Assembly: GCA_030770535.1 (NCBI GenBank)
Contig: JASVEC010000078.1
Span: 20,182-84,181 of the forward strand
DNA from: Batkoa obscura
Lineage: Eukaryota; Entomophthoromycota; Entomophthoromycetes; Entomophthorales; Batkoaceae
Direction of reading: 5' to 3'
Length of the DNA stretch: 64,000 nucleotides
Shown: positions 43,867 to 54,942 of the stretch, one piece after another
How the letters are laid out: the number at the start of each line of letters is the position of its first letter
Numbering within the stretch: the first letter of the stretch is position 1
Program-made: the position numbers and the translations under genes
The notes under the pieces: model-generated
Told to the model about the DNA's origin: nothing
What the model saw: the letters and a program-made list of their open reading frames with translations, nothing else
The model's database searches: none

Positions 43867-45236
43867 AGAAATCCTTTTTTTAAACCTTGGAGTCAGAGGC
43901 TTCCAAGTGTTTCTCATTAGAAATTTAGGATGGGATTGAAATTTTTTAATGAATAAAATTTTTACTTTAGCTTTTATTCTATTCAGATAATTTTTTATAT
44001 CTTTTAGAAATACTTAGCTATGGCATTGTTTATGATCAACTTGATAACTCTATCCAAAGTCAGAAAGAGACCTTTAACTAGTAGCGTATAACGAATATCA
44101 TAATCAAATTACATGAGGCTAATTGATAGCTATAACGAACTTAAGATAATAATTGAATAATTCTACAAGTTATTGGACGAGACTACAGGGTTAAGAGCGT
44201 ACTCCACAGGCCTATCTGAGAAACTGAGCTCTGGATCCTCAGTTAAAAGACAAAAATGTCTGAAAACTCTAACCAAAACAACTTTTTATTTGTCTTTATT
44301 TTTTATTTGTCTTTATTTTTTATTTAACGTTATAGTTAAATATGTAAAAATTTTCCTTCAGTTGGATCAATGAGTACAACTAGTCTATTTCAAATCTTGT
44401 ATACTATTAAAATCTAATCACCTATAAGAATTAAAAATTTATTACTCTTTACTTACAAAAGTGATATTTATATTATGTAAAGTAGAAACTACTTACTAAA
44501 TTAATTATAAATGATTTATTTAAAATGATATAATTAAATTTAATACCAAGATTTATAATGTAAGTCCGTTTCTAATATAATCATTTCCTATTTATATTAG
44601 GTTGTAAAATGTATAAATTAATATTTATTAATTTATAGCATAAATCGTATAATATATTTGTAAATCCAAAACTTTTTTAAATAAAGTTCCGATTTAATAT
44701 CAACATAATTGGCACGAAAATAAAATTTTATACCAACGATCTCCACTTAGTGCTTAAAAAATGGAAAAATAATGAAACTAATATTATAATGTATATCTTT
44801 ATAATGATGATAAGCTTTTTAAATAAATTTCATAATTCACCCCTACTTATAATGTCAGAAACAACAACTGTTATGCTTTGAACTATTTTAGAATTAAATT
44901 TAAAATTGATTTTTAATATCTAAAATCTCAAAAACTTATAAATCGAAAATACTTCAAAGTATAATAATACTAAGTTGAACATCCAACATACTAAATAAAA
45001 TTAAAATACAAGAAAAGAACATGTACTTTTCATAAAGTTTGAAATAATAGAAAAACAAAACAAGGTAAAATAAAAGATATGTTAAATAACCGAATAAAAT
45101 TTTGATTAAAATTTCAGTTTAACTTATTAATTTAAATAGAAATGATAGTATGGATTAGTAACTGAAATTGTAATTTGGAATTAGAATTGATATAAAAAGT
45201 AAAGATGATTATTGTATATTTTGCAAAACAGAGATC
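43867..45236. other. Intergenic spacer
   Basis: About 1.4 kb without a convincing gene. It contains a 5'-truncated MITE fragment (44725-44780) and a start-less open frame around 44173-44373 that I reject. It includes the promoter of the SulP gene. Confidence 0.4.
44725..44780 (+). mobile_element. MITE fragment
   Basis: ATTTTATACCAACGATCTCC then CTTAGTGCTTAAAAAATGG and AAAAATAATGAAACTAA follow the order of the middle and right part of the MITE family, but both ends are missing. Confidence 0.6.
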
Positions 45237-47414
45237 ATGATATTCAAAAGGAATGCAAGTAAAGAATCAGTTTCATCTATTAGTAAAAGTTTAAGGAAAT
45301 ATTATAAGATTGAAAAGCCAAAAGATTATGCTTCTAGGAAATTCAATAATTTCAAAATTCAATTCCCAATCTACTTATCTTCTTTATTTCCTATACTATC
45401 CTGGCTTAGTAAATATAATTTTAAATGGTTCTATGGTGATTTGTTAAGTGGTATTACAATCGGAATTTTACTAATACCACAATCAATTGCATACTCAAAA
45501 TTAGCTGAAATACCAATTCAATACGGATTATACTCGAGTTTTATAAGCAATATAGTCTATACTCTAGTTGGAGGAAGCCGAGAAATAAGTATGGGCCCAA
45601 ATGCTGTATTGAGTTTAATCATTGCAAATATTATAAATAAACTGGAGGACTATGATAGTCGGATTGTTTCATCAAACCTGTGTTTGTTATTCTCAATAAT
45701 ATCTACTTTTATCGGACTATTTAAACTGGGATTTCTATTAGAACTAATTCCAAGTCCTGTATTGTTTGGGTTTACAATGGGCGCAGCATTTACTATTGTG
45801 CTTTCTCAACTCCCTAATTTATTAGGAATTCCGTTAAAAAATAGTTTTAATAATGTAGCAGTACTAGCTGATTTATTTAATAATATAACAAATATGGAAT
45901 ATATTAATTTAATTATTGGAATAAGTTCATTACTAAGTCTATTAACTATTGATTTTGTAATTAATAAATACAAAAAGAGATTTCGCTTTTTAAGTTTTAT
46001 TTTAATGGCAAATAATACAATTACTATTGTATTATTTACATTAATATCGCTATTGATCAAATCAAACTATGAAAATTTAAAAATAATTGGGGATGTACCT
46101 AATGGATTTAATGATATTTCGTTCAAAGTAGACACCGAATTATGGGGTGAACTTATATCAAATATACCAAGTCTGTTATTAGTTGCTATTTTGGAGCATG
46201 TTGCTGTATGTAAAACGTTTTCAACTAAAATTGGATACCGAGTTTCTATTTCACAAGAATTTTTTTCAGTCGGCTTATGCAATTTCTTTACAGGTTTATT
46301 GAATGGCTATCCAATATCTGGATCGTTATCACGAGCAGCAGTTTTGTCACAATCTGGAGTGAAAACACCATTATCATGTTTATTTGTATCAATCGTAATT
46401 TTAATCGCACTTTATTTTCTTACTTCTGCTTTTTATTACATACCAATAAGCACTTTAGCTAGCATTATTATCAAATCAAGCATATCGTTATTACCAGGGT
46501 ATAAATATGTCATTCAATTATTTAATGTGTCAAAAAAAGATTTTTTATTGTTTATAGCTGCTTTTTTATTCACTTTCTTTTTAGGCGTTCAATATGGGAT
46601 CCTAATTTCAGTTGGATTAGCATTTATGTTCTTAGTATATAACATTGCTAAGCCTAAGTTTTATGTATTAGGCAAAGTGTGTGAGAGAAGAGATGTTTAT
46701 GTAGACAAATATCATCCTGCATATCAAACCGATGATGTGCTACCAGGCGTAATAATATTTCGAATCCAAGAGTCAATCATATTTGCAAATATCAATTATT
46801 TAAAGAATAGGTTAATGGACTACGTTTTAGAAACAACAGAACCTTCAGCCAAAATTGATGGGAATTATAATAAGCTATGGAGCAACGACTTGAACGAAAG
46901 AGCAAAAGAACTAAGAAAAATTCGAGCTTTAAAGTTAAACAAAGCTGTTAAGCATGTACCTGAATTACCCTTTCTGAAAGCTGTTATCTTGGATTTAAGT
47001 GGAGTCAATACAATTGACGCTTCTGGTATTAAAGGATTGAAAGAACTAAAGGATGAGCTTAATAAATATTGTGGTACTAACAAATTTGAACTTCATTTCG
47101 TTTCAATACATTTAAAAGTATTGAGAACTTTAATGATATCGGATCTGGCATTATCATTTGATAGCAATAACATAAGTACATCACATAATGATAACGCTAA
47201 TGACCGTAGTCAAAATAAGTTAAGTCTATTAAACTTCGAATCCGTTAAAAATGAATTAATTGATTTTCAAGCAGACAATTTAAATGATATTGAAATTGCG
47301 ACATCACTAATTGAGTTTAATCAAGAAATTGAGCCTATTTTATTAAACTGTTCTGCCTTTATCCATCTTACTTTAAATAATGCGGTAAAAGCAATTAAAA
47401 TTAATTTTTATTAA
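45237..47414 (+). CDS. SulP-family anion (sulfate) permease with STAS domain
   Basis: Membrane transporter for sulfate or a related anion. Single exon, 725 aa, the usual size. The SulP core begins at about residue 60 with WFYGDLLSGITIGILLIPQS and continues with SYSKLAEIPIQYGLYSS-type signature (IAYSKLAEIPIQYGLYSSF) and GGSREISMGPNAVLSLI, then about ten membrane segments. NGYPISGSLSRAAVLSQSG in the second half is also characteristic. A C-terminal STAS domain covers about 490-690, with KAVILDLSGVNTIDASGIKG, where the DxSG... ID.SG loop is present. Substrate cannot be told from sequence; sulfate is the most common for fungi. The N-terminus is basic and Ser-rich and the first ATG is well placed. 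Confidence 0.92.
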   Translation: MIFKRNASKESVSSISKSLRKYYKIEKPKDYASRKFNNFKIQFPIYLSSLFPILSWLSKYNFKWFYGDLLSGITIGILLIPQSIAYSKLAEIPIQYGLYSSFISNIVYTLVGGSREISMGPNAVLSLIIANIINKLEDYDSRIVSSNLCLLFSIISTFIGLFKLGFLLELIPSPVLFGFTMGAAFTIVLSQLPNLLGIPLKNSFNNVAVLADLFNNITNMEYINLIIGISSLLSLLTIDFVINKYKKRFRFLSFILMANNTITIVLFTLISLLIKSNYENLKIIGDVPNGFNDISFKVDTELWGELISNIPSLLLVAILEHVAVCKTFSTKIGYRVSISQEFFSVGLCNFFTGLLNGYPISGSLSRAAVLSQSGVKTPLSCLFVSIVILIALYFLTSAFYYIPISTLASIIIKSSISLLPGYKYVIQLFNVSKKDFLLFIAAFLFTFFLGVQYGILISVGLAFMFLVYNIAKPKFYVLGKVCERRDVYVDKYHPAYQTDDVLPGVIIFRIQESIIFANINYLKNRLMDYVLETTEPSAKIDGNYNKLWSNDLNERAKELRKIRALKLNKAVKHVPELPFLKAVILDLSGVNTIDASGIKGLKELKDELNKYCGTNKFELHFVSIHLKVLRTLMISDLALSFDSNNISTSHNDNANDRSQNKLSLLNFESVKNELIDFQADNLNDIEIATSLIEFNQEIEPILLNCSAFIHLTLNNAVKAIKINFY

Positions 47415-49095
47415 TTTTTACTATATTATACCTCGTCTTCATCAGACCTATACTCTATTATTTATCCATCATATATATCCCTATATTAAAACCTTTACTT
47501 GTTATTCTTTTTTTATTTTTCTATATTTGATAAAGATGAAGTTTATAAGAAATTGAAATCAAAAGTATTTATAAACAAGTTTTTGAATGTATGTATTATA
47601 AAAGTTAATATTAATCATTATACAATAATAAAATAACTAGCAATAAAGTATATTGAAACTCTACTATTTGATAATGTCAGTCAATCAAGCATGCTATGTG
47701 GGATTTGTAAAAAACCAAAGATACTCTTTAATTTATATAAAAGAACATTAAAGGATACACGGCTGATGACCTAATTTTATTTCTCAATCGGGATTTTTTC
47801 AAAGTAAACAAACAGATTAGCCGCAAATGTTGTTACTTTTTACTTATTTAGTAAAAAATTCACAGCTATATCTTCTAATTATTAGTTAGGTATTTGTATT
47901 CGAATCCCTTTACTTTAATTGATTTTAACTTTCGTAGAATTATTGTGATTTTTAACAGATATGTATATTATTAATAGGAAATAATATATTTGATGTTTAA
48001 GTCATGGTATTTCAATATATCAATGGTAATAATTTGCAAGCATTTTATGATGTATTTTAATTCTCTAACATAAAGGCTTAAAGTAAAAAGCGAGATATAT
48101 AATACTAGACTAAGAACTCTGTAAATCCTTAATACAAGTATTCAATGATACATTTACCAATATAAACAACAGCTGAAATAAGGACTATGTTAAATATAGA
48201 TAAGCTTTTTTATATATCTATATTTAATTGTAAACTTAAAATATCAAACCACTAGATAAGCTTCACAATATAGCACAAATACCATTATATAATCAGCTGA
48301 TAAAGTACCGAGAACAAATCTTATTTTGAACTTTAAATAACTTAAAAAAGGCAAACTGTGATTTAGTAAATCAGCTGAGAGTCATTTGATGTTACATTTG
48401 AAGGGTTCACTCCATTGGTTAACTTGCTAAAATTTACTAGCATCAGATGCTTCAGGGTGTATTTTCCGCATAAATAAAAAATATTATACAACTACTATTA
48501 ATAATTTTATTTCTAATATTTTATAATAAAATAATAAAAAACATAATTAAATATTAGTCATATAAAATAGTATTAACATAAAGCTTAGAAAGAGGTTACA
48601 AATGTAAAATTAGAAGTCAGTTACAAAAATTCGAATATTCTAAGAAAGTTAATAGAAAAATCAATGTTACCTATCAACTATTATTTTATTATGGTTAATT
48701 CTAATATTATTTTATAATTTATTCTGGATTTTGATTGCCATTGCTCGATAATAACTCTAAAATAAACATCTTTACAAAAGGTAAAACAGAATAATAGAAA
48801 AAAGTAGCTTGAAAAAAAGTGGTTGATAGAATTAGAAATAAGCTGTTTATGCTTAATTAATTGTGTGAAGAATCAATCATTTACGATAAACCAATAACAA
48901 GGAAAACAAGAGTAAATGAAATAAATTTTATATGGGAAATAACTTCAGCTGATAGATGAGGTTAATTTAAAATTTAATCTCATGATAGTTTAAAGAATAA
49001 TGACCAGGGTTTCTAGGTTTTAATTATATATCAAATTAAATGATGAAAAAAATATAAAAAGAGTAAAAGGTTAGTTTAATATCTTAAAAAAACAA
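47415..49095. other. Intergenic spacer
   Basis: About 1.7 kb, AT-rich. A 27-codon frame with a CxxC word (MLCGICKKPKILF) sits near 47690, too short to call. Otherwise nothing recognised. Confidence 0.4.
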
Positions 49096-50706
49096 ATGGA
49101 GAAAAACGAAAACAATACTAATACTAACAATACCAAAGATTTGGTGACAATTGAAAAAGCATTGAATGCTGGGTTAGATAATGATTCAGATATCGAAGAT
49201 GATAAATTTCCTAAAGCTATCTACTTCATCTTACCAAATGAATTCGGTGAACGTTTCTGTTACTATGGTATTAAAAATTTATTGAATTTATACTTACAAA
49301 CCGCGTATAGTTATACTCCCTCCTTTGCTAAATCTCAAGTCCATTTATTCAACGGCTTGGTTTATTTATTCCCTTTATTTGGTGCTGCTTTATCCGACTC
49401 TTTCCTTGGTAAATATTACACCATCGTTTATCTCTCTATTGTTTATTTAATTGGTAATGCCTTATTGGCCGTATTCTCTATCAATAATTTGGTCGCTAGT
49501 TACACTAGTTATCCTTATTGGACATGTATATTACCTTTGATATTGATTGCTATTGGAACTGGAGGCATCAAACCATGTGTATCTTCTCATGGTGGTGATC
49601 AATTTAAACCACATCAAACCACATTAATGGATAAATTCTTCGCTTTATTCTATTTAAGTATTAACATTGGTTCTTTAATTGCACAATATTTAACTCCTTT
49701 CCTTAAGGAAAAGGTGAAATGTTTTGATTCCAGCTGTTACTTTCTTGCTTTTGGTATTCCAACAATTGTGTTTTTAATCTCCATGTTAGTTTTTATCTTC
49801 GGGTATAGATACTATAGAATTGCTCCTGCTTCGGGTGAATTTTTACCATTAAAAGCTGCAAGAACTGCTATCTATGCTTTCCGTGGTTATTCTAAAGCAT
49901 CAGAAGAAGAACGTAAAAGCCGTGGTCATTGGTTAAATTTTGCAAATGATTTTGTAGATGCTGAATTTATTGAAGAAACTAGATTACTTGGTAAAGTAAT
50001 TGTTATGTTTATCCCATGTATTTTCTTCTGGGTGTTATACGATCAAAATGGCACTGAATGGCAAAATCAATATGAACATATGAATCATTTGTTCTTAGGT
50101 TTTGTTGATATCCCAACTGAAGCTTCTTCAAACATCAATTCCATTTTAATCATTATTATTGTCCCATTATTATCTTATGTTGTATACCCATTCCTAGAAA
50201 AAAAAGGAATCAAAATGCCAGTTATTACTCGTATGGTTTGGGGTTACATTTTTGTTATCTTAGCCTTTATTGTCTCTACTATCTTAGAATATGTTGTAGA
50301 AAATAACGCTGGAAGTAGGGTAGTTAATGGAAATAAGGCTGTTTCTTGTGTAGATTGTCTTAATGGTACTTGGCAATTACCTCAATGGTTTTTATTATCA
50401 ATTGGAGAAGCCATGATGTCACCTACCGGTGTACAATTTGCTTATACTCAAGTAGGTAAACAAATGAAAGCCTCTGCTACTTCCATTTGGTTATTAACCA
50501 CTGCTTTTGGTAATTATATTGTCCTTGGGCTTGAATTTGGTATTGGTGAATTATATGGCCCAACTAGACAATGGATTTATACTGCACTCTCTTTCGTCTT
50601 TTTAGTTATCTTTATTATTTTATCTAAGTACTGGTTTGTTTCTAAGGAAGACGAAGACGCTGCTAAAGCATTAAGGGAACAAACTGATAAGGAAATCCGA
50701 ATTTAA
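49096..50706 (+). CDS. PTR2: PTR2/POT-family peptide transporter
   Basis: Proton-coupled di/tripeptide uptake at the plasma membrane. Single exon, 536 aa. The family motif ExxERFxYYG is present as NEFGERFCYYGIKNLLNLYL near residue 50, followed by GAALSDSFLGKYYTIVYLS and the second signature IGTGGIKPCVSSHGGDQF. Twelve membrane segments can be traced, with FFWVLYDQNGTEWQ and LPQWFLLSIGEAMMSPTG in the second half. The cytosolic ends are charged (EDEDAAKALREQ). Codons use C in third position much more than the neighbouring genes (for example TTC, ATC, GGT mix), which suggests high expression. Slightly shorter than yeast Ptr2 (601 aa), mainly at the N-terminus. Confidence 0.95.
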   Translation: MEKNENNTNTNNTKDLVTIEKALNAGLDNDSDIEDDKFPKAIYFILPNEFGERFCYYGIKNLLNLYLQTAYSYTPSFAKSQVHLFNGLVYLFPLFGAALSDSFLGKYYTIVYLSIVYLIGNALLAVFSINNLVASYTSYPYWTCILPLILIAIGTGGIKPCVSSHGGDQFKPHQTTLMDKFFALFYLSINIGSLIAQYLTPFLKEKVKCFDSSCYFLAFGIPTIVFLISMLVFIFGYRYYRIAPASGEFLPLKAARTAIYAFRGYSKASEEERKSRGHWLNFANDFVDAEFIEETRLLGKVIVMFIPCIFFWVLYDQNGTEWQNQYEHMNHLFLGFVDIPTEASSNINSILIIIIVPLLSYVVYPFLEKKGIKMPVITRMVWGYIFVILAFIVSTILEYVVENNAGSRVVNGNKAVSCVDCLNGTWQLPQWFLLSIGEAMMSPTGVQFAYTQVGKQMKASATSIWLLTTAFGNYIVLGLEFGIGELYGPTRQWIYTALSFVFLVIFIILSKYWFVSKEDEDAAKALREQTDKEIRI

Positions 50707-50860
50707 GAAATTTACCTTATTTGATTTAGTCCTATTTTCTAACCTTGTTCTTTATGTTTAAACAATTTAATTTAATAAAATTTTTATGTTCAATTACTAA
50801 TTTTTTAAAACAACTTTTAATATGCTTTTTTAAAATTTGTTATATCATTCAAATATACCA

Positions 50861-50947
50861 TGGAGATGTCTTTTCAACATTTTTTCCATTTTGTACAAGT
50901 GTAGATTTTATAATTTTTGGTTAAATTCTTATACAAAAGGACATCTA
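50861..50947 (-). mobile_element. MITE copy 7 (diverged, inverted)
   Basis: TGGAGATGTCTTTTC at the left, TTTTTCCATTTTG, then AAATTCTTATACAAAAGGAC at the right. Recognisable order of family blocks but strongly drifted. It directly abuts copy 8 with one TA between them. Confidence 0.6.
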
Positions 50948-50949
50948 TA

Positions 50950-51047
50950 TGGGGGGATGTTTTTTGTTTCATCACTTTTTTCATTTTTAAGTGTTATTTG
51001 GGTGGAAAAATTGTTAGTAAAATTCTTGAATAAAAAATGCATCTCCA
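50950..51047 (-). mobile_element. MITE copy 8 (inverted, TA-flanked)
   Basis: TGGGGGGATGTTTTTTG at the left and AATGCATCTCCA at the right, flanked by TA. Inverted orientation relative to copy 1, with TTTTTAAGTGTTATTTGGG in the middle. Confidence 0.82.
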
Positions 51048-52439
51048 TATGTACTTTTACTGTCTTGAAGTAATAGCCATGTCTAGAATCTTTTAGTTAT
51101 CAGTTCTATAGACTATTATTCTCATTAGTTATCTGTAATGAATAACGGTGTAAGTTTATTTTTAAATCAAGTACTTATAAAGTATGAGGTTAAAAATAAA
51201 ACAAACAAATTAAACAACTGTCCAATTTATTTAAATAAACTATATTCTTATGAACTTACGAATTAATCGTACATTATATTAAATGCACACAAGATATCTT
51301 CAGTTTCTCTATTATTTTGTAAAAAACAAGCTTATAATTTTGTCTGAACTTTTAATATAGCTTTACAGCAATATTTTTTGAATAAATACTAATGGAACTG
51401 AAAAGTTTACCAGTAATTTCCCCTTCATTAAATGGAAAATAGTCTAGCTAACATGACTTGAATAAAAATGAGGCCAATATCTAATAGAAATAGTTGTAAC
51501 CTTATAACTTATTGGCTAATATCTCCTCTTAGTTTATTTTAAATTGGGTGATATACGATTCGAGAGTCTAGTATTCTTAAAATTTTTGAAAAAGTATTTT
51601 TATAAAGATAAAATTCAATTTCAAACTCAAAATTTATAATCAACATTAACCACTTGGATACCATAAAAGAGCTGTGCTCACCAGATTCTTATAGATCAAA
51701 ATGAAATAATGACAAGTATTAGTCACATACAACTTAAATCAAATTAACCCTTTAGGTACAAAGCTCTTTGAGTTCTTTTTGCTCTGATTAGTATAAAATC
51801 AATTAGAAATCATACCCCAATTGAACAGAAATTTTTTTAAAAAATTCTATACCTAAAGAGTTAGTTTTAAAAGCTATACTATTTTATTATATTAAAAATA
51901 AATCCACAAATATATAAGAATATAAACATAATTATAAATTCGCTTTTTCTGTGTTTTCTTTTAATATTTTGATTAAACCACTTCAAATTTTAACCTTAAC
52001 AGTTAAGCAATGAATAAAACCTTTTCTGTGTAAATATTTGATCTATTTTTACTCACAACTTTTATTTAACAAAAAATAATTGCGCATTTTTTAGGCAAAG
52101 ATCTAGTTGAAACCTTTATTAAATAAACAAGGTAGGTAGTAATACTCATTAGTTTCCTTGCGAGATATATCTGCTTTAAATTTTCATTGTTGATTATGTT
52201 AACAAACTACTTAGAAGTCTAGTATTCCTTATAGAATTTGTAAAAATGAGTTATTAAATGAGTTATTAAACGAGGTTCCTACTAATCCATTATAATAATA
52301 GAATAATGGAAATTACTACGATGGTGATATATAGTTTATAAATTCGCTAATGTATTTTATTAAAAAAATGAATAGTAATAGGAGTGATAATAACATTCAA
52401 CTAGAAATATTCAAAAAATATAGCATCGATCTTACAATA
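51048..52439. other. Intergenic spacer
   Basis: About 1.4 kb of AT-rich sequence; no gene recognised on either strand. Confidence 0.4.
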
Positions 52440-52538
52440 TGAAGATGTATTTTTATGTTTAAGAGTTTTAGTGATAATTTTTCCACTCAAACAGCGCTTA
52501 AAAAATGGAAAAGTAATGAAATCAAAAAAACATCCCCA
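52440..52538 (+). mobile_element. MITE copy 9 (TA-flanked, next to the CENP-B-like gene)
   Basis: TGAAGATGTATTTTTATG at the left, ACATCCCCA at the right, TA on both sides, forward orientation. It ends only 25 bp from the stop codon of the CENP-B-like gene. Confidence 0.85.
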
Positions 52539-52563
52539 TATAAATATATTGGATTAAAAAAAC

Positions 52564-53214
52564 TCAAAAGAATAAAGGATCCGGATTTAAACTATTAGTA
52601 AAGAAAGGAAACTCAATAGTTGAATTCAATTGATCTGTAGGCGGATAATAACTTGTACCAAAACACAGGTTACTGTTCAAAGTATTCATTCTATTCTGGG
52701 TAAATAAATACATCTCTTTTGGTACATTACTTTTAACGGTAATAGGACTTACAGGATTATTAATTTTGGGACTTGATATTTGAAATTGCAATTTATATCT
52801 ATTTTCAAATCTATGATACCAACTCATAACCCCAATTAAACTATAAACTCTAAGCTTATAGGCTAACTCAATAGCTTTATAGATAATATCACTTTTATCG
52901 ATATCGGCTCGAATTTTTAATGTGTTTTCATTATGATTCATTTCTTCCTTACACCATTTTATAATTTCAATTTCAATAACAGCATATTCATGTTGTATTT
53001 CTTCCAAATTTATGGGACTAGATAGTGGATATTCTTGCCTTTTTTCAAAGCTGGGTAATGAATACTTTTCCCTATTTAGTAAGATCCTAGTTACACTACT
53101 TCGACTAATATCAAATTGAGTAGCTATTTTTTGATGGGATAAACCAAGTTTTCGTAATTCAAGGATTGATTTTTTATCTTCTGGATGGATTGTTTTACGT
53201 TGACGACGGGTCAT
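52564..53214 (-). CDS. CENP-B/pogo-like DNA-binding protein without transposase domain
   Basis: Single exon, 216 aa. The N-terminal 52 residues form a Psq/CENP-B helix-turn-helix (HPEDKKSILELRKLGLSHQK then IATQFDISRSSVTRILLNRE). A second helix-turn-helix of the CENP-B/Tc5 type lies at about 76-146 (AVIEIEIIKWCKEEM, DIIYKAIELAYKLRV, GVMSWYHRFENRYKLQF). Together they make the bipartite DNA-binding half of pogo transposases and of CENP-B, Abp1 and Cbh proteins. No DDE catalytic domain follows; the protein ends 70 residues later. It is therefore either a domesticated transposase-derived DNA-binding protein or a truncated transposon copy. The frame is uninterrupted and starts with a clear ATG. MITEs of a TA-inserting type lie within 25 bp and within 750 bp on either side. 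Confidence 0.82.
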   Translation of the reverse strand: MTRRQRKTIHPEDKKSILELRKLGLSHQKIATQFDISRSSVTRILLNREKYSLPSFEKRQEYPLSSPINLEEIQHEYAVIEIEIIKWCKEEMNHNENTLKIRADIDKSDIIYKAIELAYKLRVYSLIGVMSWYHRFENRYKLQFQISSPKINNPVSPITVKSNVPKEMYLFTQNRMNTLNSNLCFGTSYYPPTDQLNSTIEFPFFTNSLNPDPLFF

Positions 53215-53933
53215 TAGGATAGTTATATGTTAGTTATTGAATAGTCAGTTTTTTTACTTGTTTTTAGGAGCTTTACAATGACTTTTTATACTCGATTATA
53301 GGAACAATTTAGTAATTAATCAAATGTTAGGTTATAAATTTCGATTTCTATATATGTTGAAAGTTATTAATTTTGTTGAATGGAATGCGACAAAGCAGTT
53401 AAATTAATAAGAAGATACAAATAATAGTTAGAACTTTAATTACTTAGTTCGATTTGATTTGATTTGATTTAAATTCGGATTTATTTTATACCAACTTTAT
53501 ATATTAATCAATACAAAGTTTAAGTTTTGTGTTTGGTTTCAAAAATATTAAGATATAAGAACTTTTTAAGAAAAAATACTCCGACGGAATTGTCAACGCC
53601 AACTTCATTTTAAATCTTTTAATATTAATTCCATTGAATCAGTAACTTGCTATTCTATTTTTATAACTGTTTCTATTTATTTTTGTCAAGTTAATATATC
53701 ACATCATCAACATTTATATATAAAATAAAAGAGTGATTTTCATTATTGTAATGTTCTGGATTAATAAAATTCCAAGAACTTATAAAAATATTTTTGAATC
53801 TCAAAGTTCCACTTAATAACAGAATCTTGACTCCTCATTTTTATCTAAAGTAATCTGCCCCAAGTTATATTTTAATTTGATTTATTTTTTAAACAAAAAG
53901 ATACCAAATAATAGCCAACTTTTAAACACAACA
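53215..53933. other. Intergenic spacer
   Basis: AT-rich upstream region of the CENP-B-like gene. A short GATTT tandem repeat stands at about 53450-53470. No gene recognised. Confidence 0.4.
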
Positions 53934-54030
53934 TAGGGATGTTTTATTTGGCTTCATCACTTTTTCCATTTTTTAAGCACTATTTCAGCAGAAGGATTAT
54001 TAGTAAAATTATTGAACAAATGCATCCCTA
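53934..54030 (-). mobile_element. MITE copy 10 (inverted)
   Basis: TAGGGATGTTTTATTTG at the left and GCATCCCTA at the right; the 8-bp ends are perfect inverted repeats, and TA follows on the right. Confidence 0.8.
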
Positions 54031-54341
54031 TATGTTACTTGATTAAGAATGGAACTTTATTGTTAAGTTCAGAATCTGAAATCACTTCTTATTAACACCT
54101 ATTAAGTTCTTTTATCAATTTATATAGTTTGATTAAATCTTGGTAATAAATTAGTTATTAACACAAATGAAGTATTGATTTTATCTGTAATATTAATATA
54201 GAACCCACTTCAACTATTCTTTAATTTTAATTAATAAATTACAAAGTTCATGTTCTACCTAATATTCATCTTCTAAAAGTTCATTAAATTATTATTTGAT
54301 TACAATTAACTGGTAATTGTACTATTACAATTTCTAGATTA
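54031..54341. other. Spacer between MITE copies
   Basis: AT-rich sequence, no feature recognised. Confidence 0.35.
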
Positions 54342-54441
54342 TGAGGCTGTTTTTTTTAGTTTCATTATTTTTCCATTTTTTAAGCACTATTTGAGTGGAA
54401 AGATCGTTGGTAAAATTCTTAAACAAAAAAATACATCCCCT
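54342..54441 (-). mobile_element. MITE copy 11 (inverted, TA-flanked)
   Basis: TGAGGCTGTTTTTTTTAG at the left, ATACATCCCCT at the right, TA on both sides. Middle TTAAGCACTATTTGAGTGG as in copy 6. Confidence 0.82.
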
Positions 54442-54793
54442 TATATTGAAGGGTCATGGCTTAGATATTAATGAAAAATCGAAATAAATACTCAAATAAT
54501 CAACTAGTATATCGAAACGTTTGCTTTTCGCCATATCAATCCTCTTTAAGAATATATAGTTAAAAATTACTAACTAACTACTGAAATAGAAAATGAGGTT
54601 TTTTATGTTATAAAATTTAATATCATTCACAATTTGAGTTTATTTCTAAAGTTGCTATAGTTGAAATTAATAATTTATTTAAAAGAAAGTTAGATTCCAA
54701 TTATATTCCAACCTGAAAATAAAAAATCTTTTTAACTGGTCTAAAAATAGAAAGAATAGCCCATTTTGTATCAATTAATTCTTCATCATTTTA

Positions 54794-54801
54794 GAAACTT
54801 C
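54794..54801 (+). promoter_or_regulatory. Possible heat-shock element upstream of the small HSP
   Basis: GAAACTTC gives two inverted NGAAN units with the canonical two-base gap, and the next unit is partly matched (TAGTAA). It stands about 142 bp before the ATG of the small heat-shock gene. Two units alone are common by chance in AT-rich DNA. Confidence 0.35.
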
Positions 54802-54871
54802 TAGTAATTTACCTGTTTGAAATTAACTTAGTAGAATAATCTTTTAATTATCGAACTATTGTTAAAAATGC

Positions 54872-54880
54872 TATAAAAAG
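54872..54880 (+). promoter_or_regulatory. TATA box of the small HSP gene
   Basis: TATAAAAAG about 63-71 bp before the ATG at 54943, a canonical spacing and sequence for an inducible gene. Confidence 0.5.
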
Positions 54881-54942
54881 AAAGAAAAAAGTGAAATGAA
54901 TAAAAAACAAAAATAATATTTTAACAAAAAAAACAAAATAAT

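Noticed and set aside
44173-44373. 66-aa frame with a hydrophobic end
   Set aside because: Opens with TTG and has no ATG in a suitable place; composition partly coding-like but no support.
47891-47915. ATTCGAATCCC, which resembles a tRNA T-loop
   Set aside because: No acceptor stem, D-loop or anticodon arm could be placed around it. No tRNA was found anywhere in the window.
50837-51073. 78-aa frame downstream of PTR2
   Set aside because: It runs through two MITE copies and has no protein character.
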